From positions 1 through 14,827 of the forward strand of contig JAUJMB010000026.1 of the NCBI GenBank assembly GCA_030447045.1: a stretch of DNA of 14,827 nt. The letters are read 5' to 3'. The translations under genes were made by a program, and so were the position numbers. The stretch is from Rubrobacteraceae bacterium (lineage in GTDB: Bacteria > Actinomycetota > Rubrobacteria > Rubrobacterales > Rubrobacteraceae). Positions within the stretch are counted from its first letter, which is position 1. The number at the start of each line of letters is the position of its first letter. The notes under the pieces are model-generated. The model had not been told where the DNA came from. It ran no database searches and saw only the letters and a program-made list of their open reading frames with translations. This document shows, piece by piece, positions 7,561 through 14,130 of this stretch.

Positions 7561-8378
7561 GGATAGAGCTCGAAGGCGTGCGGCACGTCTACTCGCCGGG
7601 GACGCCCCTCGCGGTCGAGGCTTTGAGGGGCGTCTCTTTGGGCGTCGAGCCGGGGGAGGTGCTCGGCGTGATCGGGGGCACCGGCTCGGGCAAGAGCACC
7701 CTCGTCCAGCACCTGAACCTGCTCCTCCTCCCGACGGCCGGCAGGGTGCTCGTGGACGGGGAGGACGCGCGCTCGATGGGTCGCTCCGGGCTCCGGCGCC
7801 GCGTCGGCCTCGTCTTTCAGTCGCCCGAGCAGGCCCTCTTCGCGCCCACCGTCGAGGAGGACGTGGCCTTCGCCCCGCGCAGGCTCGGGCTCGAGGAGGA
7901 TGAGGTGCGAGAGCGGGTCCGCGAGGCGCTGGACCTGCTCGGGGCCGGGCACCTCGCCTCCCGCCCGCCCTTTGGGCTCTCTGGCGGCGAGAAGCGGCGG
8001 GTGGCCATCGCAGGCGTACTCGCCATGGGCCCCGAGGTCCTCGTGCTGGACGAGCCCACGGCCGGCCTCGACCCCCACGCCCGCTCCGAGCTCGTCGGCC
8101 TCGTCGGGCGCCTGAGGAGTTCCGGCATGACGGTGGTCTTCGTCTCCCACGACCTCGACGAGGTGGCCGAGGTGGCCGACAGGGTCTGCGTCCTGGATGG
8201 GGGAGAGGTGAGATCCGTCGGCCCCCCCGCCGAGGTCTTCTACGCCGACACCTCCTCCGCGCCGGCGACCGTGCGGGTGGTCGCGGCCCTGGGTGGGGCG
8301 TGCCCCGCGGTCGGGAGGCCGGTGCGCTACCGGGAGACGCTCGCGGCGCTGGCCCGCGTGACGGGGACGAGACCATGA
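7557..8378 (+). CDS. ecfA2: ECF transporter ATP-binding protein EcfA2
   Basis: Second ATPase of the ECF module, expected to form a heterodimer with EcfA1. The 273 residues have Walker A GGTGSGKST (40-48), Q-loop VFQSPEQALF (Q88), signature LSGGEKRRVAIAG (141-153), Walker B VLVLDEP (161-167) and H198. The FQSPEQ Q-loop distinguishes it from EcfA1 (FQNPDN), the usual A1/A2 contrast. The GTG start at 7557 overlaps the ecfA1 stop, and its own stop overlaps the ecfT ATG (8375-8378), so all three subunits are translationally linked. Confidence 0.93.
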   Translation: MRIELEGVRHVYSPGTPLAVEALRGVSLGVEPGEVLGVIGGTGSGKSTLVQHLNLLLLPTAGRVLVDGEDARSMGRSGLRRRVGLVFQSPEQALFAPTVEEDVAFAPRRLGLEEDEVRERVREALDLLGAGHLASRPPFGLSGGEKRRVAIAGVLAMGPEVLVLDEPTAGLDPHARSELVGLVGRLRSSGMTVVFVSHDLDEVAEVADRVCVLDGGEVRSVGPPAEVFYADTSSAPATVRVVAALGGACPAVGRPVRYRETLAALARVTGTRP

Positions 8379-9166
8379 CTTTCGCCCGGGGTGTGGGGCG
8401 GTTCTACCCGGTCGAATCGCCGCTGCACGCGCTCGATCCGCGCACGAAGGTCGTCGCGACGGCCGCGTTCGTGGTGGGGCTGTTCTTCGTCGACTCGGCG
8501 GCCGGTTTCCTGGCGGCGGGGGCGGCGACCGTCGCGCTCGTCGCGGCGAGCCGGGTGCCGCTGCGGGCCTTTCTCGGCCTGTTGAGGCCCGTGTTGTTTA
8601 TAGTGGCGCTTACCTTCTTGTTCCAGGCCCTGTTCTCGCGGGAGGGGCCCACGCTCTTCGCCTGGGGGGTTCTACAGGTGCACGAGGGGGGGGTGCGGCT
8701 CGGGCTCTTGCTGGCGGCGCGCATCCTGATCCTGGTGACGGCGGCCGGGCTGCTGACGGCGACGACGGCGCCCGTGGCTTTAGCCGACGGGATGGAGGAT
8801 TTGCTCTCCCCGCTCAAGCGGCTACGCTTCCCCGCCCACGAGGTCGCCATGATGATGACCATAGCCCTCCGCTTCATCCCGACGCTCGGGGAGGAGGCGG
8901 AGAAGATCTCACGCGCCCAGGCCGCCCGCGGCGCGGATTTCGAGGGCGGCGGGCTCTTCCGTCGGGCGCGGGCGCTCGTGCCGCTGCTGGTCCCCCTCAC
9001 CGTCGGGGCCTTCCGCCGCGCCGACGAGCTGGCCGAGGCGATGGAGAGCCGGGGCTACCGCGGCGGCGTCGGACGCGTCCGCTACCGCGAGCTGCGCTTC
9101 CGCGCCCGCGACGCGGTAGCACTCCTCCTGACGGTGCTCGCCGTCGGGGCGGCGGCGCTCCTGTGA
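8375..9166 (+). CDS. ecfT: ECF transporter transmembrane protein EcfT
   Basis: Membrane scaffold that joins the two ATPases to an S component. From the ATG at 8375 it has 263 residues; the frame is open further upstream but that part overlaps ecfA2 and is not EcfT-like. Hydrophobic segments lie near 27-57, 64-88, 107-135, 155-170, 199-213 and 247-263. The two coupling-helix motifs that dock on the ATPases are seen as ARG (184-186, in AQAARGADFE) and SRG (225-227, in AMESRGYRG); the second is a common variant. LDPRTK near residue 20 is typical of the N-terminus. No S-component gene is adjacent, so this looks like a group II module shared by S proteins encoded elsewhere. GTGA overlap with truA. 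Confidence 0.93.
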   Translation: MTFARGVGRFYPVESPLHALDPRTKVVATAAFVVGLFFVDSAAGFLAAGAATVALVAASRVPLRAFLGLLRPVLFIVALTFLFQALFSREGPTLFAWGVLQVHEGGVRLGLLLAARILILVTAAGLLTATTAPVALADGMEDLLSPLKRLRFPAHEVAMMMTIALRFIPTLGEEAEKISRAQAARGADFEGGGLFRRARALVPLLVPLTVGAFRRADELAEAMESRGYRGGVGRVRYRELRFRARDAVALLLTVLAVGAAALL

Positions 9167-9912
9167 GGCTCGCCGGCCTCGTCGAGTACGACGGCGCCCG
9201 CCTCGCGGGTTGGGCCGCCCAGCCAGACCGCAGGACCGTCGAGGGCGAGCTCACCAGGGCCCTTCGCACCGTCCTGCGCCAGCCGGTCAAGCTCTCCGTC
9301 GCCGGGCGCACCGACGCCGGGGTCCACGCCTCGGGCCAGGTAGTCTCCTTCGAGGTCGAGACGGACCTCTCGCCCTCCCTCGTCTCCTACAAGGCGACCG
9401 CCGTGCTGCCCAAGGACGTCGCGCTCAGGCGCTGCGTGGCTGTTCCCGACGGCTTCGACGCCAGGAGAGACGCGAGGAGCAGGAGCTACGAGTACCGGCT
9501 GGTCAACGACGAGATCCGCTCTCCCTTGCGGCGCCTGCGGGCCGCCTACGAGCCGCGGAAGCTGGACATGGGGCTGCTGGCGGAGGCGGGGGCGCTGGTC
9601 ATGGGCGCCCACGACTTCAGGGCGTTCACCCCGTCCAAGGGGTACCACGTCCGGTTCGAGCGGGTGGTTACGGGGTCATCCTGGACGAGGGACGGGGATC
9701 TCCTGACCTACCGCATCACCGCAGACTCTTTCCTTTACGGTATGGTGCGTACGCTGGTGGGCACGATGCGGGAGGTCGGGCTCGGCAGGAGGGACCTCGG
9801 ACGCTTCGCCGCCTTGCTCTCGGGCGGGGAGCGCAGCGAGGCAGGCCCCGCCGACGCGGCCAGGGGCCTCACGCTCACGGGAGTCGGGTACGACCACGAG
9901 CTCTGGAGGTAG
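9163..9912 (+). CDS. truA: tRNA pseudouridine synthase A (positions 38-40)
   Basis: Converts uridine to pseudouridine in the anticodon stem-loop (positions 38-40) of many tRNAs. The 249 residues are standard. The catalytic aspartate is D51 in the motif AGRTDAGVHASGQV; other hallmarks are the N-terminal LVEYDGARLAGWAAQP, RSRSYEYRLVND, the GAHDFRAFT segment (about residues 148-156), and the SFLYGMVRTLVGTM helix near 189-202. The GTG start at 9163 overlaps the ecfT stop. ECF-truA linkage is widespread in Firmicutes, where rplM-rpsI follow directly; here the next ribosomal gene appears about 4.9 kb later. Confidence 0.96.
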   Translation: MRLAGLVEYDGARLAGWAAQPDRRTVEGELTRALRTVLRQPVKLSVAGRTDAGVHASGQVVSFEVETDLSPSLVSYKATAVLPKDVALRRCVAVPDGFDARRDARSRSYEYRLVNDEIRSPLRRLRAAYEPRKLDMGLLAEAGALVMGAHDFRAFTPSKGYHVRFERVVTGSSWTRDGDLLTYRITADSFLYGMVRTLVGTMREVGLGRRDLGRFAALLSGGERSEAGPADAARGLTLTGVGYDHELWR

Positions 9913-9914
9913 GG

Positions 9915-10592
9915 ATGGACGACACCAGGAAGCTCCTGCGGGACATAGACGGCTACGTCGCCGGCCTCTTCGCGCCGCCGGATGAGGCGCTAGAAGCGGC
10001 GCTGAGGGAGGCCGAGCGGGAGGGGCTCCCTTCCATAAACGTCTCGGCGACGGAGGGGAAGCTCCTGCAGATGCTCGTCTGGATCTCCGGCGCGCGAAGA
10101 GTGCTCGAGATAGGCACGCTCGGCGGCTACAGCGCCATCCACTTCGCCCGCGCGCTGCCGGAGGACGGGGCCCTGATCTCGCTCGAGCTGGACGAGCACC
10201 ACGCCGAGGTCGCCCGCCACAACGTCGAGCGGGCGGGCCTCTCGGCCAAGGTGGAGGTGAGGGTAGCAGACGCCAGGCGCAGCCTGAACGAGCTCGTCGA
10301 GAACGGCGAAGGTCCGTTCGACATTATCTTTATAGACGCGGACAAGGAAGGCTACCCCGAGTACCTGGACTGGTCCCTCCGCCTCTCCCGATCAGGGACC
10401 CTCATCCTCGGCGACAACGCCATAAGAGAGGGGAGCGTCATAGACCCCGACGACTCCTCGTCCCGCGCCATGCGCGAGTTCAACCAGAAGCTGGCCGAAG
10501 ACCCGCGCCTCTCGGCCATCGTGCTGCCCCTGATCCGGGAGCACATAGACGGCCTCGCCATAGCCCGCGTCACCGCATTGGAGAACACCTAA
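9915..10592 (+). CDS. SAM-dependent O-methyltransferase, CCoAOMT-like family
   Basis: Class I methyltransferase of the metal-dependent catechol/caffeoyl-CoA O-methyltransferase family (Methyltransf_3 type). From the ATG at 9915 it has 225 residues. The SAM-binding glycine motif is VLEIGTLGGYSA (63-74), the acidic ribose-binding loop is LELDEHHAEVARHNVERAGL (about 90-109), and the putative divalent-metal ligands are D141 (FIDADKEGY) and D167/N168 (GDNAI). The substrate cannot be told from sequence; relatives act on catechols, hydroxycinnamoyl-CoA or tRNA (TrmR-type). GGAGG (9905-9909) five bases upstream fixes this start; the frame is open back to 9210 but that part is a shadow of truA. It lies two bases after truA and may belong to the same transcript. 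Its stop overlaps the convergent permease stop. Confidence 0.88.
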   Translation: MDDTRKLLRDIDGYVAGLFAPPDEALEAALREAEREGLPSINVSATEGKLLQMLVWISGARRVLEIGTLGGYSAIHFARALPEDGALISLELDEHHAEVARHNVERAGLSAKVEVRVADARRSLNELVENGEGPFDIIFIDADKEGYPEYLDWSLRLSRSGTLILGDNAIREGSVIDPDDSSSRAMREFNQKLAEDPRLSAIVLPLIREHIDGLAIARVTALENT

Positions 10593-11416
10593 ACTTTCTG
10601 GGCGGGTCTCCTCTGTGTAGCCCGGACCAGGGTCGCCACGCCAAAGCAGGCGGTGCAGGCGAGCACGATGGCGGCACCCGAGGCGACGTCGAGGAAGTAG
10701 GAGGCGTAGAGGCCTGCTATCCCGGAGAAGACGGCTATGGCGGCGGAGATCGCCATCATGCGGGGCAGGCTGTTCGTGACGAGCGAGGCGGCGGCGGCGG
10801 GGGTGATGAGGAGGGCGCTGATGAGGACCACCCCAACAGCCTGTACGCCCGCGACGACGGTGAGCGAGAGCAGCACGAGAAGCCCGTAGCGCACCCTGTC
10901 GGCCCCCAGGCCCATCGCCTTCGCGTGCGTGGGGTCGAAGGAGGTCAGCTCCAGCTCTTTGTGGAAGAGCAGGAGGAACCCGAGCACGACCATCGCAAGG
11001 ACCGAGATGAGCACCAGGTCCCGCGGCGCGATGCCCAGCACGTTGCCGAAGAGCATGTGGGAGAAGTCCCTGAAGGAGCCGGTGGTGCTCATGAGCAGGA
11101 TGCCCAGGGCGAACATGCCCGTGAACGTCACGCCGATGGCCGTGTCCTCGCGCAGCGTCCCGCGCCGGGAGAGCCAGCCGATGCCTAAAGCCGTGGCAAC
11201 GCCCGCGACCACCGCGCCACCCAGCAGGTTCAGCCCGAGCAGGTACGCCGCCACGAGCCCCGGCAGGATCGTGTGCGCTAGAGCGTCCCCGATAAACGCC
11301 ATGCTCCTGAGCACCACGTACACCCCGAGCACCGCGCACGTAGCACCCACGAGGACGGTCGCCGCCAGCCCGGTCTGCATGAACGTGAACTGCAGCGGCT
11401 CCGTCAGGCGTCCCAT
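10589..11416 (-). CDS. znuB: Zinc/manganese ABC transporter permease (ZnuB type)
   Basis: Membrane subunit of an ABC-3 family (cluster 9) metal importer. From the ATG at 11416 it has 275 residues with about seven to nine hydrophobic segments, including 18-36, 48-75, 95-110, 133-152, 178-211, 221-241 and 247-264. Family motifs are MQTGLAATVLVGATCAVLGV, VVLRSMAFIGDALAHTILPG (about 34-53) and LLITPAAAASLVTNSLPRMM. The frame is open upstream to 11905, but that overlaps the ATPase gene and is not permease-like. A G-rich site with GGAGG lies four bases upstream of the ATG on the minus strand. The gene overlaps the ATPase 3' end by 13 bases. Confidence 0.92.
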   Translation of the reverse strand: MGRLTEPLQFTFMQTGLAATVLVGATCAVLGVYVVLRSMAFIGDALAHTILPGLVAAYLLGLNLLGGAVVAGVATALGIGWLSRRGTLREDTAIGVTFTGMFALGILLMSTTGSFRDFSHMLFGNVLGIAPRDLVLISVLAMVVLGFLLLFHKELELTSFDPTHAKAMGLGADRVRYGLLVLLSLTVVAGVQAVGVVLISALLITPAAAASLVTNSLPRMMAISAAIAVFSGIAGLYASYFLDVASGAAIVLACTACFGVATLVRATQRRPAQKV

Positions 11417-12174
11417 GGGGCCTCCCCCCCGACCGGGAGCCCGACGAAGGCGCCGGGCTCGGGCCTCACCTCTCGTCCCTCCCTGAGGTAGAGCGCGCCG
11501 TCGAACTCCGAGGCGAGGCTCGCGAGGTCGTGGGTGGCGACGAGCATGGTCTTGCCCCTGTGCTGCAGCCGGGAGAGGACCTTGGAGATGGTCTCGCGCG
11601 TGCCGGCGTCCACGGCGTTCAGGGGCTCGTCGAGGAGGAGCAGATCCCCGTCCTGCACGAGCGCCCGGGCGAGGAGGGCGCGTTGCTGCTGGCCGCCGGA
11701 CAGTTGTCCGATCTGGCGTTCGGCCAGCGGGGAGAGGCCGAGGTCCTCCATCACCTCGGAGACGACCTCGCGGTCCTTGCGGCCGGGACGCTTGAGCCAG
11801 CCGAGGTGGACGTAGCGGCCCGTCGTGACGAGCCTGCGGACGCCTATCGGGAACCGCCAGTCGATCTCCCCGCGCTGCGGCAGATAGGCGACCCTGTGGT
11901 GGCACGCCCCGACGGGGTTGCCGTAGACCTCTATCTCCCCCGAGACCACCGGCAACAGCCCGGCCACCGCCTTGAGCAGCGTGGATTTTCCCGAGCCGTT
12001 GGGCCCCACGAGCGCGACCCTTGCCCCGGCCGGCACCCGCAGGCTCACCTCCCGCAGCGCGAGCCCCGCGGTACCCGCGTACCCGGCGCTGACGGACCGC
12101 GCCGCGAGCGCCGGCGCCCCCGGGACGGCCCTGACGTGCCGCCGGTGCCCGTAGGGAAGCAGGGGATCTCTCAC
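11404..12174 (-). CDS. znuC: Zinc/manganese ABC transporter ATP-binding protein (ZnuC type)
   Basis: ATPase of the metal importer, 256 residues. Walker A is GPNGSGKST (57-65), Q-loop YLPQRGEIDWRFP (Q100), signature LSGGQQQRALLARAL (158-172), Walker B LLLLDEP (178-184) and switch H215 (VATHDL). The PQR..IDW.FP Q-loop is characteristic of the Zn/Mn cluster-9 ATPases. About 26 residues precede the first conserved strand, slightly long for the family. The GTG start at 12174 overlaps the binding-protein stop (12171-12174, GTGA on the minus strand), supporting this choice; a later in-frame start such as the GTG 13 codons on cannot be excluded. Confidence 0.92.
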   Translation of the reverse strand: MRDPLLPYGHRRHVRAVPGAPALAARSVSAGYAGTAGLALREVSLRVPAGARVALVGPNGSGKSTLLKAVAGLLPVVSGEIEVYGNPVGACHHRVAYLPQRGEIDWRFPIGVRRLVTTGRYVHLGWLKRPGRKDREVVSEVMEDLGLSPLAERQIGQLSGGQQQRALLARALVQDGDLLLLDEPLNAVDAGTRETISKVLSRLQHRGKTMLVATHDLASLASEFDGALYLREGREVRPEPGAFVGLPVGGEAPWDA

Positions 12175-13145
12175 TGCTGAAGGGCCTCGGACATCGTCGA
12201 GACGTTGTACCGCACCATCCGGACGTAGGTCCCGCCCTCGCTTCCGGGCCCGCCCAGGGCGTCGGTGTAGAGCGGGGGCGCGAGCTCGACCCCGGCCTCC
12301 GCGGCGATTCCCTCCATCACCCCAGGGTCCGAGATGTTCTCGCCGAAGATGGCCGGCACCCCGCTCGCCTCTACCTCCTCGACGAGCTCCGCCGTCTCCC
12401 CGGCGGACGGGTCGCCCGTCTCGGTGCTCGCCGAGGCCAGCGCGGTATCCACCTCGAAGCCGTAGCGCGCCGCGAAGTAGCCGAAGGTGTCGTGAGAGGT
12501 GAAGAGGACGCGGTTCTTCTCGGGGATCGACTCGACCCGCCGCCGCACGTCGGCGTCGAGGGCCTCGAGCTCCGAGAGGTACTCCTCGGCGTTTTTTTCG
12601 TAGGCTTCGGCGTTCTTCGGGTCGGCCTCGGAGAGGGCGCCCCGGATCTTCTCTACCATGACCACGGCGTTGTTCACGTCGTGCCAGACGTGCGGGTCGG
12701 TCTCGCCGGCCCGATGCTCCTCTTCCGCCGACTCCTCGGCGTGCGCTTCCGCGGCTACGGGCCTCGTGTCTATGTTCCGCGTAACGACCACGCGCCGCGC
12801 CTCCGAGCCCGAGGACCCGTAGAGGTCGTCGAGCCAGGGCTCGAAGCCGAGGCCGTTCTCGAAGATCACGTCGGCCTCCGCGAGCTCGGCGTTGTCCGAG
12901 GGCGCGGGCTCGAAGGTGTGGGCGTCGCCGTTGGGCCCCACGAGGGTGGTCAACTCGACGCCCCCGCCGCCCACGTTCTCGACCAGATCCCCGAGGATGC
13001 TGTAGGTGGCCACGACCTCGACGGGACCATCCCCCGACTCCCCACCCCCGTCCCCGGCGCCGCAGCCCGCGAGGATCAGGGCGAGCAACGCCGCGGGCAT
13101 CAGGGCCTGGAGCGCACGGAGCCCTAAGCCCACCGAACCGCCCAA
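12171..13145 (-). CDS. znuA: Zinc ABC transporter substrate-binding lipoprotein (ZnuA type)
   Basis: Extracytoplasmic metal-binding subunit, 324 residues, first gene of the minus-strand operon. A signal peptide (about residues 10-27) ends in the lipobox LAGC, with C28 as the lipidated residue. Metal ligands of the family are visible at H76 (NGDAHTFEP), H152 (TDPHVWHD), H218 (FTSHDTFGYF) and D295 (LYTDALGG). The third ligand is His; Mn-specific relatives such as PsaA have Glu there, so zinc is favoured. A short acidic loop with His (132-147) before H152 resembles the zinc-catching loop of ZnuA proteins. Start TTG at 13145 is preceded by GAGGGG six bases away; later GTG or ATG codons would cut into the signal peptide. 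Zinc specificity is inference. Confidence 0.9.
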   Translation of the reverse strand: MGGSVGLGLRALQALMPAALLALILAGCGAGDGGGESGDGPVEVVATYSILGDLVENVGGGGVELTTLVGPNGDAHTFEPAPSDNAELAEADVIFENGLGFEPWLDDLYGSSGSEARRVVVTRNIDTRPVAAEAHAEESAEEEHRAGETDPHVWHDVNNAVVMVEKIRGALSEADPKNAEAYEKNAEEYLSELEALDADVRRRVESIPEKNRVLFTSHDTFGYFAARYGFEVDTALASASTETGDPSAGETAELVEEVEASGVPAIFGENISDPGVMEGIAAEAGVELAPPLYTDALGGPGSEGGTYVRMVRYNVSTMSEALQQ

Positions 13146-13213
13146 CCGGCGCCCCTCACTTCGCGTTCCACCACAACAACCCCCGCGCCGTCACCCAAAC
13201 CTGCCAGCGATAA

Positions 13214-13231
13214 ATGATACTCGATTATCAT
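13214..13231. promoter_or_regulatory. Fur/Zur-type operator palindrome
   Basis: An 18-base palindrome, ATGATACTCGATTATCAT, with perfect 6-base arms (13214-13219 and 13226-13231) and a matching TCGA-type centre; only one base pair per arm fails. It is strikingly AT-rich among its surroundings and has the dyad layout of operators bound by Fur-family dimers. It lies about 68 bases upstream of the znuA start, overlapping the best -10-like hexamer for that operon, and a Fur-family gene sits 900 bases away. Zinc-dependent repression is the natural reading. I cannot tell Fur from Zur specificity by eye, and the sufE promoter on the other side is about 100 bases away. Confidence 0.6.
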
Positions 13232-13241
13232 AAAAAGGGAA
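13214..13241 (-). promoter_or_regulatory. Candidate promoter of the zinc-importer operon
   Basis: On the minus strand TTCCCT (13241-13236) and TATCAT (13219-13214, five of six to TATAAT) are separated by 16 bases. The -35 element is poor, as is common for high-GC actinobacteria. The -10 lies inside the palindromic operator, so repressor binding would block the polymerase. Transcription would leave an untranslated leader of roughly 60 bases before the TTG of znuA. Confidence 0.35.
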
Positions 13242-13313
13242 GGCAGGGGTGAGAAGGGAAAACGGCGTGGTGGTGCTGGGAGGGAAGGGGTTGCCTGGTG
13301 GGTCTCTGGCGGT

Positions 13314-13341
13314 CCGACGAGGGTGGTGTGTCTGGTATGAT
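13314..13341 (+). promoter_or_regulatory. Candidate sufE promoter, possibly giving a leaderless mRNA
   Basis: TATGAT (13336-13341, five of six to the consensus -10) is preceded 16 bases upstream by CCGACG (13314-13319, three of six to TTGACA). The -10 ends only nine bases before the sufE ATG at 13351, so transcription would begin at or within a few bases of the start codon. No convincing ribosome-binding site lies between, which agrees with a leaderless message. Confidence 0.45.
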
Positions 13342-13350
13342 CGGGGTGTT

Positions 13351-13794
13351 ATGAGCATGCCGCAGAGACTAGAGCAGATAGCCGCCGAGTTCGAGGAGGC
13401 GCCGGCGTCGTTCCGGTTGCCGATGCTGCTGGAGTACTCGAAGAAGGTGCCGCCGCTGCCGGAGTATCTCGAAGAGCATCGGGACCAGATGGAGCAGGTC
13501 CACGAGTGCCAGACGCCGTTCTTTCTCGCCGAGGAGATCGACGACGAGGGCAGGGTCCACATGTTCTTCGACGCGCCGCCGGAGGCGCCCACGACGCGCA
13601 GCTTCGCGGGCGTGCTGTACGAGGGGCTCGAAGGGCTGACGGCGGAGGAGATCCTGGCCGTACCGGACGACTTCTACACGAAGATGGGGCTGAACGAGGT
13701 GATCTCACCCTTAAGGCTGCGGGGCATCTCGGCGATCCTGTGGCGCCTCAAGCGGCGGGTGCATGGGCGCCTGGAGGCCAGAAAAGCCGGATAG
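13351..13794 (+). CDS. sufE: SufE-family cysteine desulfuration protein
   Basis: Sulfur-acceptor protein that takes persulfide from a SufS-type cysteine desulfurase and passes it to the Suf scaffold during Fe-S cluster assembly. From the ATG at 13351 it has 147 residues. The sequence [19 protein letters not shown] (about 22-40) and the reactive cysteine C53 in [10 protein letters not shown] are the family signature; [20 protein letters not shown] near the C-terminus is also typical. An ATG six bases later (13357) is an alternative. The frame is open to 13249, but that upstream part has no similarity to SufE and lies in the promoter region. No sufS, sufB or rhodanese gene is adjacent, so it acts with partners encoded elsewhere. 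Confidence 0.9.
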   Translation: MSMPQRLEQIAAEFEEAPASFRLPMLLEYSKKVPPLPEYLEEHRDQMEQVHECQTPFFLAEEIDDEGRVHMFFDAPPEAPTTRSFAGVLYEGLEGLTAEEILAVPDDFYTKMGLNEVISPLRLRGISAILWRLKRRVHGRLEARKAG

Positions 13795-13813
13795 GCGTCC
13801 CCGAGGTGAACGC

Positions 13814-14026
13814 GTGATCGCCAGGATCCTCGTCGGCTGTATCCGCCTCTACAAGCGGTTCCTGTCCCCATACCTGCCTCCCTCGTGCCGCTTCACCCCG
13901 AGCTGCTCCAGGTACACCGTCGAGGCGATCCAGAAGCACGGCGCCCTCCGCGGATGCCTCCTCGGGGCCTGGCGCATCCTCCGCTGCAACCCCTTCGGGG
14001 CGGGCGGCCACGACCCCGTACCCTGA
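13814..14026 (+). CDS. yidD: Membrane protein insertion efficiency factor YidD
   Basis: Small membrane-associated protein thought to assist YidC-dependent insertion of inner-membrane proteins. From the GTG at 13814 it has 70 residues, close to the family norm of 70-90. Conserved residues are seen in [20 protein letters not shown] (12-31), [12 protein letters not shown] (32-43) and the end [17 protein letters not shown], with Cys at 25, 31 and 58. GAGGTG (13803-13808) five bases upstream sets the start; an earlier in-frame ATG at 13763 lies inside sufE and would add unrelated residues. It usually sits between rnpA and yidC near the replication origin; here it follows sufE by 19 bases instead. 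Confidence 0.92.
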   Translation: MIARILVGCIRLYKRFLSPYLPPSCRFTPSCSRYTVEAIQKHGALRGCLLGAWRILRCNPFGAGGHDPVP

Positions 14027-14092
14027 GAAGCAGGCTCTATGTCTCGGGTGTGGGATCTCTGGGTGGGGCGGATCCTGTCTATTGATCGCCGG

Positions 14093-14121
14093 TTATCGAG
14101 AGAGGGCCGGTATGGTATATT
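14093..14121 (+). promoter_or_regulatory. Candidate promoter of the Fur-family gene, possibly leaderless, with GCCGG repeats
   Basis: TATATT (14116-14121, five of six to the -10 consensus) lies 17 bases after TTATCG (14093-14098). As with sufE, the -10 ends nine bases before the ATG (14131) and no ribosome-binding site is visible, which suggests a leaderless transcript. The motif GCCGG occurs at 14088, 14106 and 14122; the copy at 14106-14110 and CCGGC at 14123-14127 form an inverted repeat around the -10, a place where an autoregulator could bind. Confidence 0.4.
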
Positions 14122-14130
14122 GCCGGCATC

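Noticed and set aside
6712..8376. A 554-codon open frame antisense to ecfA1 and ecfA2
   Set aside because: Composition is dominated by Arg, Pro, Ala and Gly, there are no domains, and it mirrors two well-supported ATPase genes. Long antisense frames are expected in DNA this GC-rich.
9210..9914. Apparent 235-residue N-terminal extension of the methyltransferase
   Set aside because: It overlaps truA in another frame, is Arg/Gly/Ala-rich, and a clear ribosome-binding site stands before the ATG at 9915.
14053..14075. GGATC/GATCC inverted repeat after yidD as a terminator
   Set aside because: Only five pairs with a 13-base loop and no following T-run.
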